In this document: piece by piece, positions 1-7,348 of the stretch
Numbering within the stretch: the stretch's first letter is position 1
How the letters are laid out: every line of letters begins with the position of its first letter
Source: JBGTBD01 sp041749475
Lineage (GTDB): Bacteria; Pseudomonadota; Alphaproteobacteria; Rickettsiales; UBA998
Direction: 5' to 3'
DNA: 25,339 bases
Assembly (NCBI GenBank): GCA_041749475.1
Contig: JBGTBD010000042.1
Span: forward strand, 1 to 25,339
Notes under the pieces: generated by a model
The model's input: the letters and a program-made list of their open reading frames with translations, nothing else
Database searches by the model: none
Told to the model about the DNA's origin: nothing
Position numbers and translations under genes: made by a program

Positions 1-444
1 CCACATGCCGGCCACTCTGCTCCGGGGATGATGGCTCCTCCCCCACCCCCCGCCGCTGGCATGACTACGCCACCACCGTCCGCTCCGGCTCCTGCACCAT
101 ACACGGCAGCGCCAGTCGCCCCCCCGCCGAACCAGATGTTCATTTCCGGGGGCGTCGGGATGCGGGAGCAGGCCTACTTCAAATCCGTGGAGAAGGATTA
201 TAACCTGAAACTGTTGTTCGCTGGCTCCGGCGGCGAGTTCCTCGCCAATGTCAACGTCACGCTGTCCGATTCCAAAGGCAACGTGATCTTCACGACCGAC
301 ACCCAAGGCCCGGTTCTCCTCGTCAAGCTCGACCCCGGCACATACAAAGTCCATGCCGAGAAAGAAGGCCAAGTCTATGATGCCACCATCAAGACCGGCA
401 AAAACCTGACCACGAAGAACATCCATCTCAAAGTGGCCAACTAG
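1..444 (+). CDS. Carboxypeptidase regulatory-like domain protein, 5' end outside window
   Basis: The reading frame is open to the left window edge (the codons before the first ATG at 28 are PHAGHSAPG), so the gene probably begins upstream and this is its C-terminal part. The visible part has a proline/alanine-rich, low-complexity stretch of about 36 residues after the ATG at 28. A compact beta-rich domain follows, with YNLKLLFA, a TLSDSKGNVIF strand-turn-strand and LDPGTYKVHA. This is the pattern of carboxypeptidase-regulatory-like (transthyretin-like) domains in small proteobacterial envelope proteins, known to me by family resemblance only. The function is unknown; a periplasmic or surface role is inferred from the Pro-rich linker. 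A strong terminator starts 14 bases after the stop. Confidence 0.65.
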   Translation, partial: PHAGHSAPGMMAPPPPPAAGMTTPPPSAPAPAPYTAAPVAPPPNQMFISGGVGMREQAYFKSVEKDYNLKLLFAGSGGEFLANVNVTLSDSKGNVIFTTDTQGPVLLVKLDPGTYKVHAEKEGQVYDATIKTGKNLTTKNIHLKVAN

Positions 445-457
445 TTTTTCATACTAT

Positions 458-491
458 AAAAAGGGCTGCGGTGTGTGCCGCAGCCCTTTTT
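458..491. terminator. Bidirectional Rho-independent terminator
   Basis: A perfect 14-bp inverted repeat (AAAAAGGGCTGCGG at 458-471 and its complement at 478-491) encloses a 6-base loop, with an A tract on one side and a T tract on the other. It can end transcription both from the Pro-rich gene on the plus strand and from etfA on the minus strand, which converge here. Confidence 0.9.
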
Positions 492-508
492 GTGTGCAAA
501 AGAAATGC

Positions 509-1435
509 CTAAAGCAACTTCTCCAGCTTCGGCAATATCTCGAACAAATCTCCCACCAACCCATAATCCGCGATCTCGAATATCGGCGCGTTCTCGTCTT
601 TGTTGATGGCGACGATGACTTTGGAGTCTTTCATGCCCGCCAAATGCTGTATCGCGCCGGAGATACCGACTGCGAGATAGAGGTCAGGCGCAACGACTTT
701 GCCCGTCTGCCCCACTTGGTAATCATTGGGCACATACCCGGCATCCACCGCCGCGCGGGACGCACCGATAGCAGCATTCAGCTTATCGGCGATACTCTCC
801 AGCAACTTGAAATTCTCTTTTGAGCCAAGCCCACGCCCACCCGAAATCACCACGCGTGCCGAAGTCAATTCAGGCCGGTCGCTCTTGCTTTCCTCCAAGG
901 ATACGAAACGCGTAAGCCCGCTATCGGAGCCCACAGCAACCGTTTCCACCGCCGCGCTTCCACCGTCACCCGCCTTATCGAACACCGTCGCACGGATGGT
1001 GAGCAGTTTGATGGTATCAGAGGATTGCACCGTCTCGAACGCATTGCCCGCATAGATGGGGCGGGTGAACGTATCACCAGATACGATACGCATCACATCG
1101 GGGATGATCTGGCTATCCAGCAGCCCCGCCAGTCGCGGCATGATATCCTTCCCGAACGTCGTCGCCGCCGCAAGGATATGCGAATAGTCTTTTGCGATTG
1201 TTTCAACGGCACTGGCGATATTCTCGGCGAGGAAATGCGCATACGGTTCACCATCCAGCACGTGTACTTTAGTGACGCCCTGCACCACAGCAGCGATCTT
1301 CGCCACCGCGTCCACACCCTTGCCGACCACCAACACATGTACGTCACGGCCCAGTTGCTGCGCTGCCGTCACCGCCGCGCGCGTGGCGGGTGAGAGGGAA
1401 ACATGGTCGTGCTCGGCAATCACTAAAACGGTCAT
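509..1435 (-). CDS. etfA: Electron transfer flavoprotein subunit alpha
   Basis: EtfA (308 aa, normal length) forms the FAD-carrying half of the soluble ETF dimer, which takes electrons from acyl-CoA and related dehydrogenases and passes them to ETF:quinone oxidoreductase. The N-terminal alpha/beta domain starts MTVLVIAEHD. The C-terminal FAD domain has the family signature around residues 240-300: GQTGKVVAPDLYLAVGISGA, then INKDENAPIFEIADYG and GDLFEILP. An AGGA Shine-Dalgarno lies 8 bases before the ATG. It follows etfB in the same direction, separated by about 140 bases that contain a palindromic repeat, and ends at a strong terminator. Confidence 0.97.
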   Translation of the reverse strand: MTVLVIAEHDHVSLSPATRAAVTAAQQLGRDVHVLVVGKGVDAVAKIAAVVQGVTKVHVLDGEPYAHFLAENIASAVETIAKDYSHILAAATTFGKDIMPRLAGLLDSQIIPDVMRIVSGDTFTRPIYAGNAFETVQSSDTIKLLTIRATVFDKAGDGGSAAVETVAVGSDSGLTRFVSLEESKSDRPELTSARVVISGGRGLGSKENFKLLESIADKLNAAIGASRAAVDAGYVPNDYQVGQTGKVVAPDLYLAVGISGAIQHLAGMKDSKVIVAINKDENAPIFEIADYGLVGDLFEILPKLEKLL

Positions 1436-1463
1436 ATCATCTATCCTGTCATCTTTTTTGCCC

Positions 1464-1548
1464 TGTCATTCCCGCGCAAGCGGGAGTCCACCGCCATGTC
1501 TATAGCGTTAGAAACCAAGGATGGATTCCCGCTTGCGCGGGAATGACA
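1464..1548. repeat. Inverted repeat pair (REP-like), core TCATTCCCGC
   Basis: Two 27-base arms at 1464-1490 and 1522-1548 are reverse complements with one mismatch. Each arm starts TGTCATTCCCGCGCAAGCGG and ends ATCCA or GTCCA, and is itself partly palindromic (CCCGC...GCGGG). The unit sits between etfB and etfA. It is the common dispersed intergenic palindrome type found in many proteobacterial genomes; as RNA it would fold into a long hairpin within the etfBA transcript. Confidence 0.85.
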
Positions 1549-1575
1549 AAAACCCTAACCCCTAGCCCCTAACAC

Positions 1576-2325
1576 TCAAATCACCTTCGCTTCGTTCTTC
1601 AATTTATCTACCAGTTCCTCAACGCTGGTGACTTTGCCGCCGCCTTTGCGCTTGGGCGGTTCTTCCACTTTCAGTGACGTCAGGCGCGGGGTGAGGTCGA
1701 TACCAAGACCCGCCGCATCCACCACGGCGAGCGGCTTGGCGCGCGCTTTCATGATGTTGGGCAGCGTCGCATAACGCGGTTCATTGAGGCGCAGATCCGT
1801 GGTCACCACCGCAGGCAATGTAACCTTCAATGTGGACAGCCCACCATCCACTTCCCGCGTTACGGTCGCCGCGCCATCGGCAACGGAAAGCTTCGACGCG
1901 AACGTCCCCTGCCCCCACCCGAGCATGGCCGCCAGCATCGGCCCCGTAGCGGCCATATCGTCATCAATCGCCTGTTTGCCGAGGATGACCAGTTGCGGCT
2001 GCTCGACCGCGACTTGCGTCTTCAATAATTTCGCCGCAATCAGCGGCTGGATGATAGCGTCGGTCTTGATATGAATCGCCCTGTCAGCCCCCATTGCAAG
2101 GCCGGTACGCAGCGTCTCCACTACCGAATCAGGGCCGATGGAAATCACCACCACCTCCGTCGCCACGCCTTTTTCCTTAAGCCGAAGGGCCTCTTCCACC
2201 GCGATCTCATCGAACGGGTTCATCGACATCTTGACGTTGGCGAGTTCGACGCCGGACTGGTCGGTCTTGACGCGTATCTTGACGTTGTAATCAACCACAC
2301 GTTTGATAGGGACGAGTATTTTCAT
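1576..2325 (-). CDS. etfB: Electron transfer flavoprotein subunit beta
   Basis: EtfB (249 aa, normal length) is the AMP-binding partner of EtfA. The start MKILVPIKRVVDYNVKIRVK is typical of the family. The motif NVKMSMNPFDEIAVEEALRL at about residues 30-50 is the ETF-beta signature, followed by GADRAIHI and the conserved LPAVVTTDLRLNEPRYATLP segment near residue 170-190. No strong Shine-Dalgarno is visible before the ATG. It lies 35 bases after the twin-membrane gene and upstream of etfA on the same strand, so the four genes probably share a transcript. Confidence 0.97.
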   Translation of the reverse strand: MKILVPIKRVVDYNVKIRVKTDQSGVELANVKMSMNPFDEIAVEEALRLKEKGVATEVVVISIGPDSVVETLRTGLAMGADRAIHIKTDAIIQPLIAAKLLKTQVAVEQPQLVILGKQAIDDDMAATGPMLAAMLGWGQGTFASKLSVADGAATVTREVDGGLSTLKVTLPAVVTTDLRLNEPRYATLPNIMKARAKPLAVVDAAGLGIDLTPRLTSLKVEEPPKRKGGGKVTSVEELVDKLKNEAKVI

Positions 2326-2360
2326 GAGCTAAGTGTAGGATGTCAGGGTTTAATATTTGG

Positions 2361-2567
2361 TTAGGCTCCGCGTGACGCGAGCGCTCCGAGCAGCATCAGC
2401 AGCGCCAGCCCCTGGAAGACCACACGCCACATCATCAGCTTGTTGGAGCGTTTGGAGGAAGCCTCGGGGTCATTCCCCCCGCGCACGAAATTGACCATGC
2501 CGATACCGAGCACCGCGAGGGTCGCCAGCATGAAGACGATCAGCAGGATGAAGAATGTCTGTGCCAT
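2361..2567 (-). CDS. Twin transmembrane (HIG1-like) protein
   Basis: This is a 68-residue membrane protein starting MAQTFFILLIVFMLATLAVL. Two hydrophobic helices (about residues 3-26 and 48-64) flank a polar loop, RGGNDPEASSKRSNKLM. The order helix, RGG loop, SNKLM.WRV, helix is that of the alphaproteobacterial twin-transmembrane/HIG1_N group, related to mitochondrial Rcf1/HIG1 supercomplex factors. The start at 2567 is chosen because the homologous part begins there and because only two bases separate it from the stop of the zinc-finger gene; the frame is open further upstream but that part overlaps the zinc-finger gene. In many alphaproteobacteria a protein of this type lies beside etfBA, as here. 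Family placement is by pattern, not by search. Confidence 0.8.
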   Translation of the reverse strand: MAQTFFILLIVFMLATLAVLGIGMVNFVRGGNDPEASSKRSNKLMMWRVVFQGLALLMLLGALASRGA

Positions 2568-2569
2568 GA

Positions 2570-2746
2570 TTATGCCGCGTGCGTGTGTGAATGCATGACG
2601 AACAGGCGGCTGCAATAAGGACAGCCAATACGGCCCTCTTCGCGTCGGATATGGAGGAATACTCTTGGGTGGCCAAGCGCGCCTGCGCCGCCATCGCATA
2701 TTACTTCCGGGGTTTCCACCGTCACCACTTCAACTTGTTTTTCCAT
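2570..2746 (-). CDS. Zinc-finger domain protein (CHCC type, NDUFS6-like), 58 aa
   Basis: This very short gene has clear coding signals. It starts MEKQVEVVTVETPEVICDGG and carries C17, H26, C42 and C45 in the arrangement C-x8-H-x15-C-x2-C, with the family text CDGGAGALGHPRVFL and GCPYCSRLFV. This is the zf-CHCC domain of the bacterial relatives of mitochondrial complex I subunit NDUFS6. An AAGGA Shine-Dalgarno lies just upstream. The stop (TAA at 2570-2572) is followed after two bases by the ATG of the twin-membrane protein, implying coupled translation. A weak TATAGT -10-like box lies upstream near the end of the transglycosylase gene. A role in complex I assembly is inferred from the mitochondrial relative. 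Confidence 0.88.
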   Translation of the reverse strand: MEKQVEVVTVETPEVICDGGAGALGHPRVFLHIRREEGRIGCPYCSRLFVMHSHTHAA

Positions 2747-2786
2747 AAGGGGTCCTTGCGTTATGAGAAGGCACTATAAGGGAAGT

Positions 2787-3839
2787 TCACTGAAAAATAA
2801 AGTTCGGCCCGCGCCGGGGAGCCGTCGTCGTCAGTACGCGATTGTTAGGCGCTGGTTCAGACTCGGCGCTGGAGGCCACGTCTTCCACTGGAATCGCCCG
2901 CGTTACCTTCACCGTGGCGGAACCGCCCCGGCTCCCGGTAGCAATAATCTGCGGCTTTTGATACTCGGCTTTCGACTCATTCTTCAGCGGGCGGATGACC
3001 AGCACCGCGTCGGTCGGCGTCGCGTCGGCCATGTCCTGCACGCGCGTCACCTTGATGACTTTCATACGCGGCAGGCGACGGATGGAGACCGCTTGCCGGG
3101 TCACGCCCCCGCCGCTTTTAGCGGTCGGAAACCCGACCTCGTTCTCATACCCGTCCGCAAGGTCCACCGCCGTCTGCTCGGGCGACAGCCCCGCGAACCG
3201 TAAATAGGGTAGCGATTCATACGTGCTACTGCCCAGCGCAGTGATGATTTTCTTCCAGTTGCGCTTCACCATGCCGAAATACTTGTCGCCCCGCGCCGGG
3301 GTCTTGGAATGGTAATCCCCCACCGCCCCCGTCCATGATTTCGCGCCTTCGTAATTGCTTTTCAGGAAGCCAGCCGCATATTCCACGTTCTTCGCGGGGT
3401 CGAACGCGTCGCTGAGTGAGAGAAAGGCTTTCGGGTGATGTTTCAGGCTGATCTGCATGCAGCCCACATCGAGGTTATTGGCCCCGCCTTCCATCAGGCG
3501 CCGCGCGGCGGTCACCGCCTCGTGCTTGGTCTCGAAATAATAGCCTTTGCCGTCGGCGTTGATCGTCCACGGCCACGGCAATACCATACCCATCTTATCG
3601 TTCCACCGCCCGGATTCCGTCGCGGAGATGGCGAGCAGCAAATGCTTCGGAATCCCGTGCGTGCGCTCCTCCCGCGCGAATTGGGAGGTGCAATAGCTGG
3701 AGATGCGCGTCGTCTGGTCGAGGGCAAGGGGTACTTCCGCCGTCGCGGTCGATGTCGCCGCCGGGGTAGCAAGCGTGGGCAGGGCGAGCATGACCGTCGC
3801 CACTCCATATAGTACACCCCTGAATCGCTGGCCCATCAT
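2787..3839 (-). CDS. Exported lytic transglycosylase (SLT domain)
   Basis: This 350-residue protein is predicted to cut the peptidoglycan glycan strand in the periplasm. An N-terminal signal peptide (about residues 1-34; hydrophobic core VLYGVATVMLALPTLA) is followed by an SLT/lysozyme-like domain. That domain has the catalytic-glutamate motif ISATESGRW (E75), then GCMQISLKHH near residue 127 and AAGFLKSNYEGAKSW near residue 155, all standard for SLT transglycosylases. The C-terminal 130 residues are of low similarity to anything I recognise and contain two RP/IRR-rich stretches. Two adjacent ATG codons are possible starts (MMGQ). It is transcribed divergently from the small exported proteins beginning at 3965. 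Confidence 0.85.
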   Translation of the reverse strand: MMGQRFRGVLYGVATVMLALPTLATPAATSTATAEVPLALDQTTRISSYCTSQFAREERTHGIPKHLLLAISATESGRWNDKMGMVLPWPWTINADGKGYYFETKHEAVTAARRLMEGGANNLDVGCMQISLKHHPKAFLSLSDAFDPAKNVEYAAGFLKSNYEGAKSWTGAVGDYHSKTPARGDKYFGMVKRNWKKIITALGSSTYESLPYLRFAGLSPEQTAVDLADGYENEVGFPTAKSGGGVTRQAVSIRRLPRMKVIKVTRVQDMADATPTDAVLVIRPLKNESKAEYQKPQIIATGSRGGSATVKVTRAIPVEDVASSAESEPAPNNRVLTTTAPRRGPNFIFQ

Positions 3840-3886
3840 TTCCCTATTGGAATTTTATGCATTTTCAGTATTTTTTTATACAAGCT

Positions 3887-3914
3887 TTGCAGCCGGGGAA
3901 CAACTAGTTATAGT
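3887..3914 (+). promoter_or_regulatory. Candidate sigma-70 promoter with nested inverted repeats
   Basis: TTGCAG (3887-3892) and TATAGT (3909-3914) are separated by 16 bases, about 50 bases upstream of the ATG at 3965. Inverted repeats surround the -10 box: GGGAAC (3896-3901) with GTTCCC (3922-3927), and GAACA (3898-3902) with TGTTC (3914-3918). These could be an operator; no known consensus is matched with its proper spacing. Confidence 0.35.
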
Positions 3915-3964
3915 GTTCGGAGTTCCCATTATACCCTAATACCTCTAAAAAGGATACAAAACTC

Positions 3965-4288
3965 ATGCCAAGCCCCCCCACCCTTGCCTTCGCCATGTTC
4001 GCCCTCGCCGTCAGCATCGCAGGCACGGCCAACGCCATCAGCATCGCCAATATCGACCAGACCCCCCACCGCGTACAGGTGACCCCCTCAGCGGGCAAAC
4101 AGGCCTATGTGCTGGAAATCCCCGTCAACCGCACCGTCCATCTTGGCACGATGCCCTCCGAACTGAAACTCCTCACCGGCGCACAATCCCGCATCACTAA
4201 CGCCCGCGACCACGACGAATACGTCATCTGGCCCGGCGGCAAGATGTACATCCAGCAACGTCGCCGTATCAAGGGCACTGCTTGGTAA
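3965..4288 (+). CDS. Small exported protein of unknown function
   Basis: This 107-residue protein has a clear Sec signal peptide: a hydrophobic core LAFAMFALAVSIAG and an A-N-A cleavage site at about residues 22-24. The mature part (about 83 aa) contains no cysteine and is predicted beta-rich, with segments such as HRVQVTPSAGKQAYVLEIPV and YVIWPGGKMYIQQRRR, and a basic C-terminus. An AAAAAGG Shine-Dalgarno-like run lies about 12 bases before the ATG. I do not recognise the family. It is followed after 23 bases by a second small exported protein gene (frameshifted), so the two look like a unit. The product is probably periplasmic. Confidence 0.7.
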   Translation: MPSPPTLAFAMFALAVSIAGTANAISIANIDQTPHRVQVTPSAGKQAYVLEIPVNRTVHLGTMPSELKLLTGAQSRITNARDHDEYVIWPGGKMYIQQRRRIKGTAW

Positions 4289-4311
4289 ACTACTTAAACA
4301 AGGAGAAACCA

Positions 4312-4622
4312 GTGAAGATGATAGGATATGCAGTTTACTGAGCTTATGCTATTCAGGGGCTTATGCGCAGCAATACGCATTAGGAGACGAGACTGGTTCC
4401 TATACCCTCCCATCAGGGAGCAAGGTGGCGTGCATCACCACCCACCAGATGGGAGCAACTACCGGGACCGCTAACTGCACTATGAAGCTGGCCGCAGGGG
4501 ATACCCGCGCAGTATTTCCCCAATCAGTCGTACGCCATGGCGTTACGCATAAAGTCATGGATAACGAAGACCCTTATGCCGCATGGCTCGATTGCGGAAA
4601 AAATTGTATCCACGGCAAATAG
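4312..4622 (+). pseudogene. Small exported cysteine-containing protein, frameshifted within its signal peptide
   Basis: A good Shine-Dalgarno (AAGGAG at 4299-4304) precedes GTG 4312 and ATG 4318, but this frame stops at TGA 4339 after MKMIGYAVY. In the next frame the sequence continues without a stop as LSLCYSGAYAQQYALGDETG and on to the TAG at 4620-4622. Adding one base near 4338 joins them into MKMIGYAVY-LSLCYSGAYA|QQ, a textbook signal peptide with an AYA cleavage site. The mature part, about 85 aa, has four cysteines (VACIT, ANCTM, WLDCGKNC), suggesting disulphides in the periplasm. The downstream frame alone could only start at an internal GTG (4425), which would lose the export signal. 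It is either a recent pseudogene, a sequencing error or, less likely, recoding. The family is not recognised. Confidence 0.65.
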
Positions 4623-4628
4623 GCAAGT

Positions 4629-7331
4629 CTATTTCTTCGCCTTCAGCGCCGCCTGTGCTGCTGCCAGCCGTGCGATAGGCACGCGGTAGGGTGAGCAGGA
4701 GACGTAATTCAGGCCTGCCTTCTGGCAGAAGTGGATGGAGGCGGGATCACCCCCATGCTCGCCGCAGATACCGAGCTTGATATCAGGCCGCGTTTTCTTA
4801 CCGCGTTCTGCTGCGATTTCTACCAGCTCGCCGACGCCTTCGATATCGAGCGACACGAACGGGTCTTGCGGCACGATGCCGCGTTTCTTGTAGATCTCAA
4901 TGAAGTTGGCCGAATCATCCCGGCTGATGCCGAACGTGGTCTGCGTCAGATCGTTCGTACCGAAGCTGAAGAACTCCGCATATTCAGCAATGTCACCCGC
5001 ACGCAGTGCCGCACGCGGCAACTCGATCATCGTCCCCACCATATAGTCGATGGTCACGCTTTGCTCAGCCATCACCGCTTTACCTGTCGCATCGACGAGG
5101 TCTTTCAGGATGCGCAGTTCCTCCGCCGCCATCACCAGCGGGATCATGATTTCGGGCACGACCGTGCTGCCCTGCTTGATGATTTCCGCTGCCGCTTCGA
5201 ACACCGCGCGCGCCTGCATCTCATAGATTTCCGGATAGGTGATACCCAGACGGCACCCGCGATGCCCCAGCATCTGGTTCGATTCTTTCAGCGCTGCGGA
5301 AAGTTGTTTCACCACATCGACCGACACATCTGCCATCTGAGCCACTTCCTTCATTTCCTCTTCCGTATGGGGAAGGAATTCATGTAAGGGAGGATCGAGT
5401 AGGCGTACCGTCACCGGCAGTCCCTGCATGATGCGGAAGATGTCGAAGAAGTCTTTGCGCTGCATCGGCAGCAATTTGGCGAGCGCGGCTTTACGTTGCT
5501 CGACCGTCTCAGACAGGATCATCTCGCGCATCGGTGTGATACGGTCGGTCTCGAAGAACATATGTTCCGTACGGCACAGGCCGATCCCTTCCGCGCCGAA
5601 ATGCCGCGCGGTCTCCGCGTCCTTCGGCGTCTCCGCATTGGTGCGCACTTTCAACTCGCGCACCGCGTCGGCCCATTCCATCAGCTGCGAGAAATCGCCC
5701 GATAGATTCGGCTCGATGGTCGGCACAGCGCCCACCATCACTTCGCCCGTGGAGCCGTTGATGGTGATGATATCGCCTTCCTTGATCGTCTGCCCACCAG
5801 CTTTGAACGTGCCGCTGGAGTACGAAATCAACACATCGCCCGCGCCGGAGACGCATGGTTTCCCCATGCCGCGCGCAACGACGGCCGCATGGCTCGTCAT
5901 CCCGCCGCGTGCGGTGAGGATGCCTTGGGAGACATGCATCCCGTGGATATCTTCCGGTGACGTTTCGATACGTACCAGCATCACTTTTTCACCCAAACGA
6001 TTCCACTCTTCAGCCTTTTCTGCAGAGAACACGACCTTACCAGATGCCGCACCCGGTGACGCAGGAAGCCCGCGCGCAATCAATTGTTTCGGTGCTTTGG
6101 GGTCGAGCGTCGGGTGCAATAATTGGTCAAGCGCCTGCGGATCGACGCGCAGAATCGCCTCTTCCTTGGTGATGAGATTTTCTTTCATCATCTCCACCGC
6201 GATGCGCACACTTGCTTGGGCCGTGCGTTTGCCGTTACGCGTCTGCAACATCCAAAGCTTCCGGTTCTCGACCGTGAACTCGATATCCTGCATATCGCGG
6301 TAATGCAGTTCCAGTTTGTCGAACACATCCGTCAGCTGTTTGAACACATCCGGCATCACTTCTTCCATCGCGGGCAGATCGCCGCCGATTTCTTTGCCTT
6401 GGATGGTTAGCGGCTGCGGCGTGCGGATACCCGCGACGACGTCCTCACCTTGCGCATTAACGAGATACTCACCGTAATACAGCCGCTCACCCGTCGAAGG
6501 GTTGCGCGTGAAGGCGACGCCCGTCGCGCAATCCTCACCCATATTGCCGAACACCATCGCCTGTACATTGACGGCCGTGCCCCAGCTTTCAGGGATATCA
6601 TGCAGGTTACGATAGGTGATCGCACGCGGCGTCATCCATGAATCGAACACCGCGCGAATCGCACCCCAGAGCTGTTCTTTCGGATCTTGCGGGAAGGGGC
6701 GGCCCAATTCTGCCTGCACTTTTTCCTTATACTGGGTGACGAGCGTTTTCATGTCGTCACCGGAGAGTTCCGTATCGAGCATCACGTCGCGGTCACGCTT
6801 CAATTCTTCGAGCATCTCCTCGAAATAATAATGCTCCACGCCAAGCACCACATCCGAATACATCTGGATGAACCGGCGATAGGAATCATACGCGAAACGC
6901 GGATTATTGCTTTTCTTCGCCAGGCCCTCAGCTGTCGCATCGTTGAGTCCAAGGTTCAAAACAGTATCCATCATCCCCGGCATCGACGCGCGTGCGCCGG
7001 AACGTACCGACACCAGCAACGGATTTTCCGGTTCCCCGAATTTTTTTCCTGCTTTTTGTTCGACATAGACGAGCGCATCTTCAACCTGCGCTTCCAGCCC
7101 ATCCAGCAACGCTTTGCCATTGCGGTAGTACCCCGTGCAGATATCGGTGGTGATGGTGAAGCCGGGAGGAACAGGAAGGCCCAAAAGGCTCATCTCGGCG
7201 AGGTTCGCGCCTTTGCCGCCGAGGAGTTCGCGCATCCCGGCTTTGCCTTCTGCGGCGCCGTCCCCGAAGGTATAGACCATTTTATCGGATGGTTGCATAT
7301 TCACTGCCCGTTGTTCCGCCCCGCGTGCCAT
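4629..7331 (-). CDS. ppdK: Pyruvate, phosphate dikinase
   Basis: PPDK (900 aa) interconverts pyruvate + ATP + Pi and PEP + AMP + PPi in the cytoplasm. All three parts are present. The N-terminal ATP-grasp nucleotide-binding domain has LLGGKGANLAEMSLLGLPVP and the glycine-rich SVRSGARASMPGMMDTVLNL. The central phosphohistidine domain has GGMTSHAAVVARGMGKPC with catalytic H481. The C-terminal PEP/pyruvate barrel has GIGLCRTEHMFF, SFGTNDLTQTTFG and CGEHGGDPAS with the catalytic cysteine at about 856. The start at 7331 is backed by AGGAG 7 bases upstream; M12 (MQPSDK) is an alternative closer to many homologues. It is the last gene of the glyQ operon, 17 bases after glyS. Confidence 0.97.
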   Translation of the reverse strand: MARGAEQRAVNMQPSDKMVYTFGDGAAEGKAGMRELLGGKGANLAEMSLLGLPVPPGFTITTDICTGYYRNGKALLDGLEAQVEDALVYVEQKAGKKFGEPENPLLVSVRSGARASMPGMMDTVLNLGLNDATAEGLAKKSNNPRFAYDSYRRFIQMYSDVVLGVEHYYFEEMLEELKRDRDVMLDTELSGDDMKTLVTQYKEKVQAELGRPFPQDPKEQLWGAIRAVFDSWMTPRAITYRNLHDIPESWGTAVNVQAMVFGNMGEDCATGVAFTRNPSTGERLYYGEYLVNAQGEDVVAGIRTPQPLTIQGKEIGGDLPAMEEVMPDVFKQLTDVFDKLELHYRDMQDIEFTVENRKLWMLQTRNGKRTAQASVRIAVEMMKENLITKEEAILRVDPQALDQLLHPTLDPKAPKQLIARGLPASPGAASGKVVFSAEKAEEWNRLGEKVMLVRIETSPEDIHGMHVSQGILTARGGMTSHAAVVARGMGKPCVSGAGDVLISYSSGTFKAGGQTIKEGDIITINGSTGEVMVGAVPTIEPNLSGDFSQLMEWADAVRELKVRTNAETPKDAETARHFGAEGIGLCRTEHMFFETDRITPMREMILSETVEQRKAALAKLLPMQRKDFFDIFRIMQGLPVTVRLLDPPLHEFLPHTEEEMKEVAQMADVSVDVVKQLSAALKESNQMLGHRGCRLGITYPEIYEMQARAVFEAAAEIIKQGSTVVPEIMIPLVMAAEELRILKDLVDATGKAVMAEQSVTIDYMVGTMIELPRAALRAGDIAEYAEFFSFGTNDLTQTTFGISRDDSANFIEIYKKRGIVPQDPFVSLDIEGVGELVEIAAERGKKTRPDIKLGICGEHGGDPASIHFCQKAGLNYVSCSPYRVPIARLAAAQAALKAKK

Positions 7332-7348
7332 GCTGTTCTCCTGAAAAA

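Noticed and set aside
1464..1548. Possible CRISPR repeats
   Set aside because: There are only two arms, in inverted rather than direct orientation, and no spacer series.
3915..3925. LexA-type box (GTTC...GTTC) before the small exported protein
   Set aside because: The half-sites are 3 bases apart, whereas the alphaproteobacterial LexA site needs 7.
5428..6303. Long open frame (291 codons) on the plus strand opposite ppdK, and similar ones opposite etfA, glyS, the bactofilin and thrB
   Set aside because: They lie fully antisense to clear, well-conserved genes, have no family features and reflect GC-rich codon bias of the true gene.
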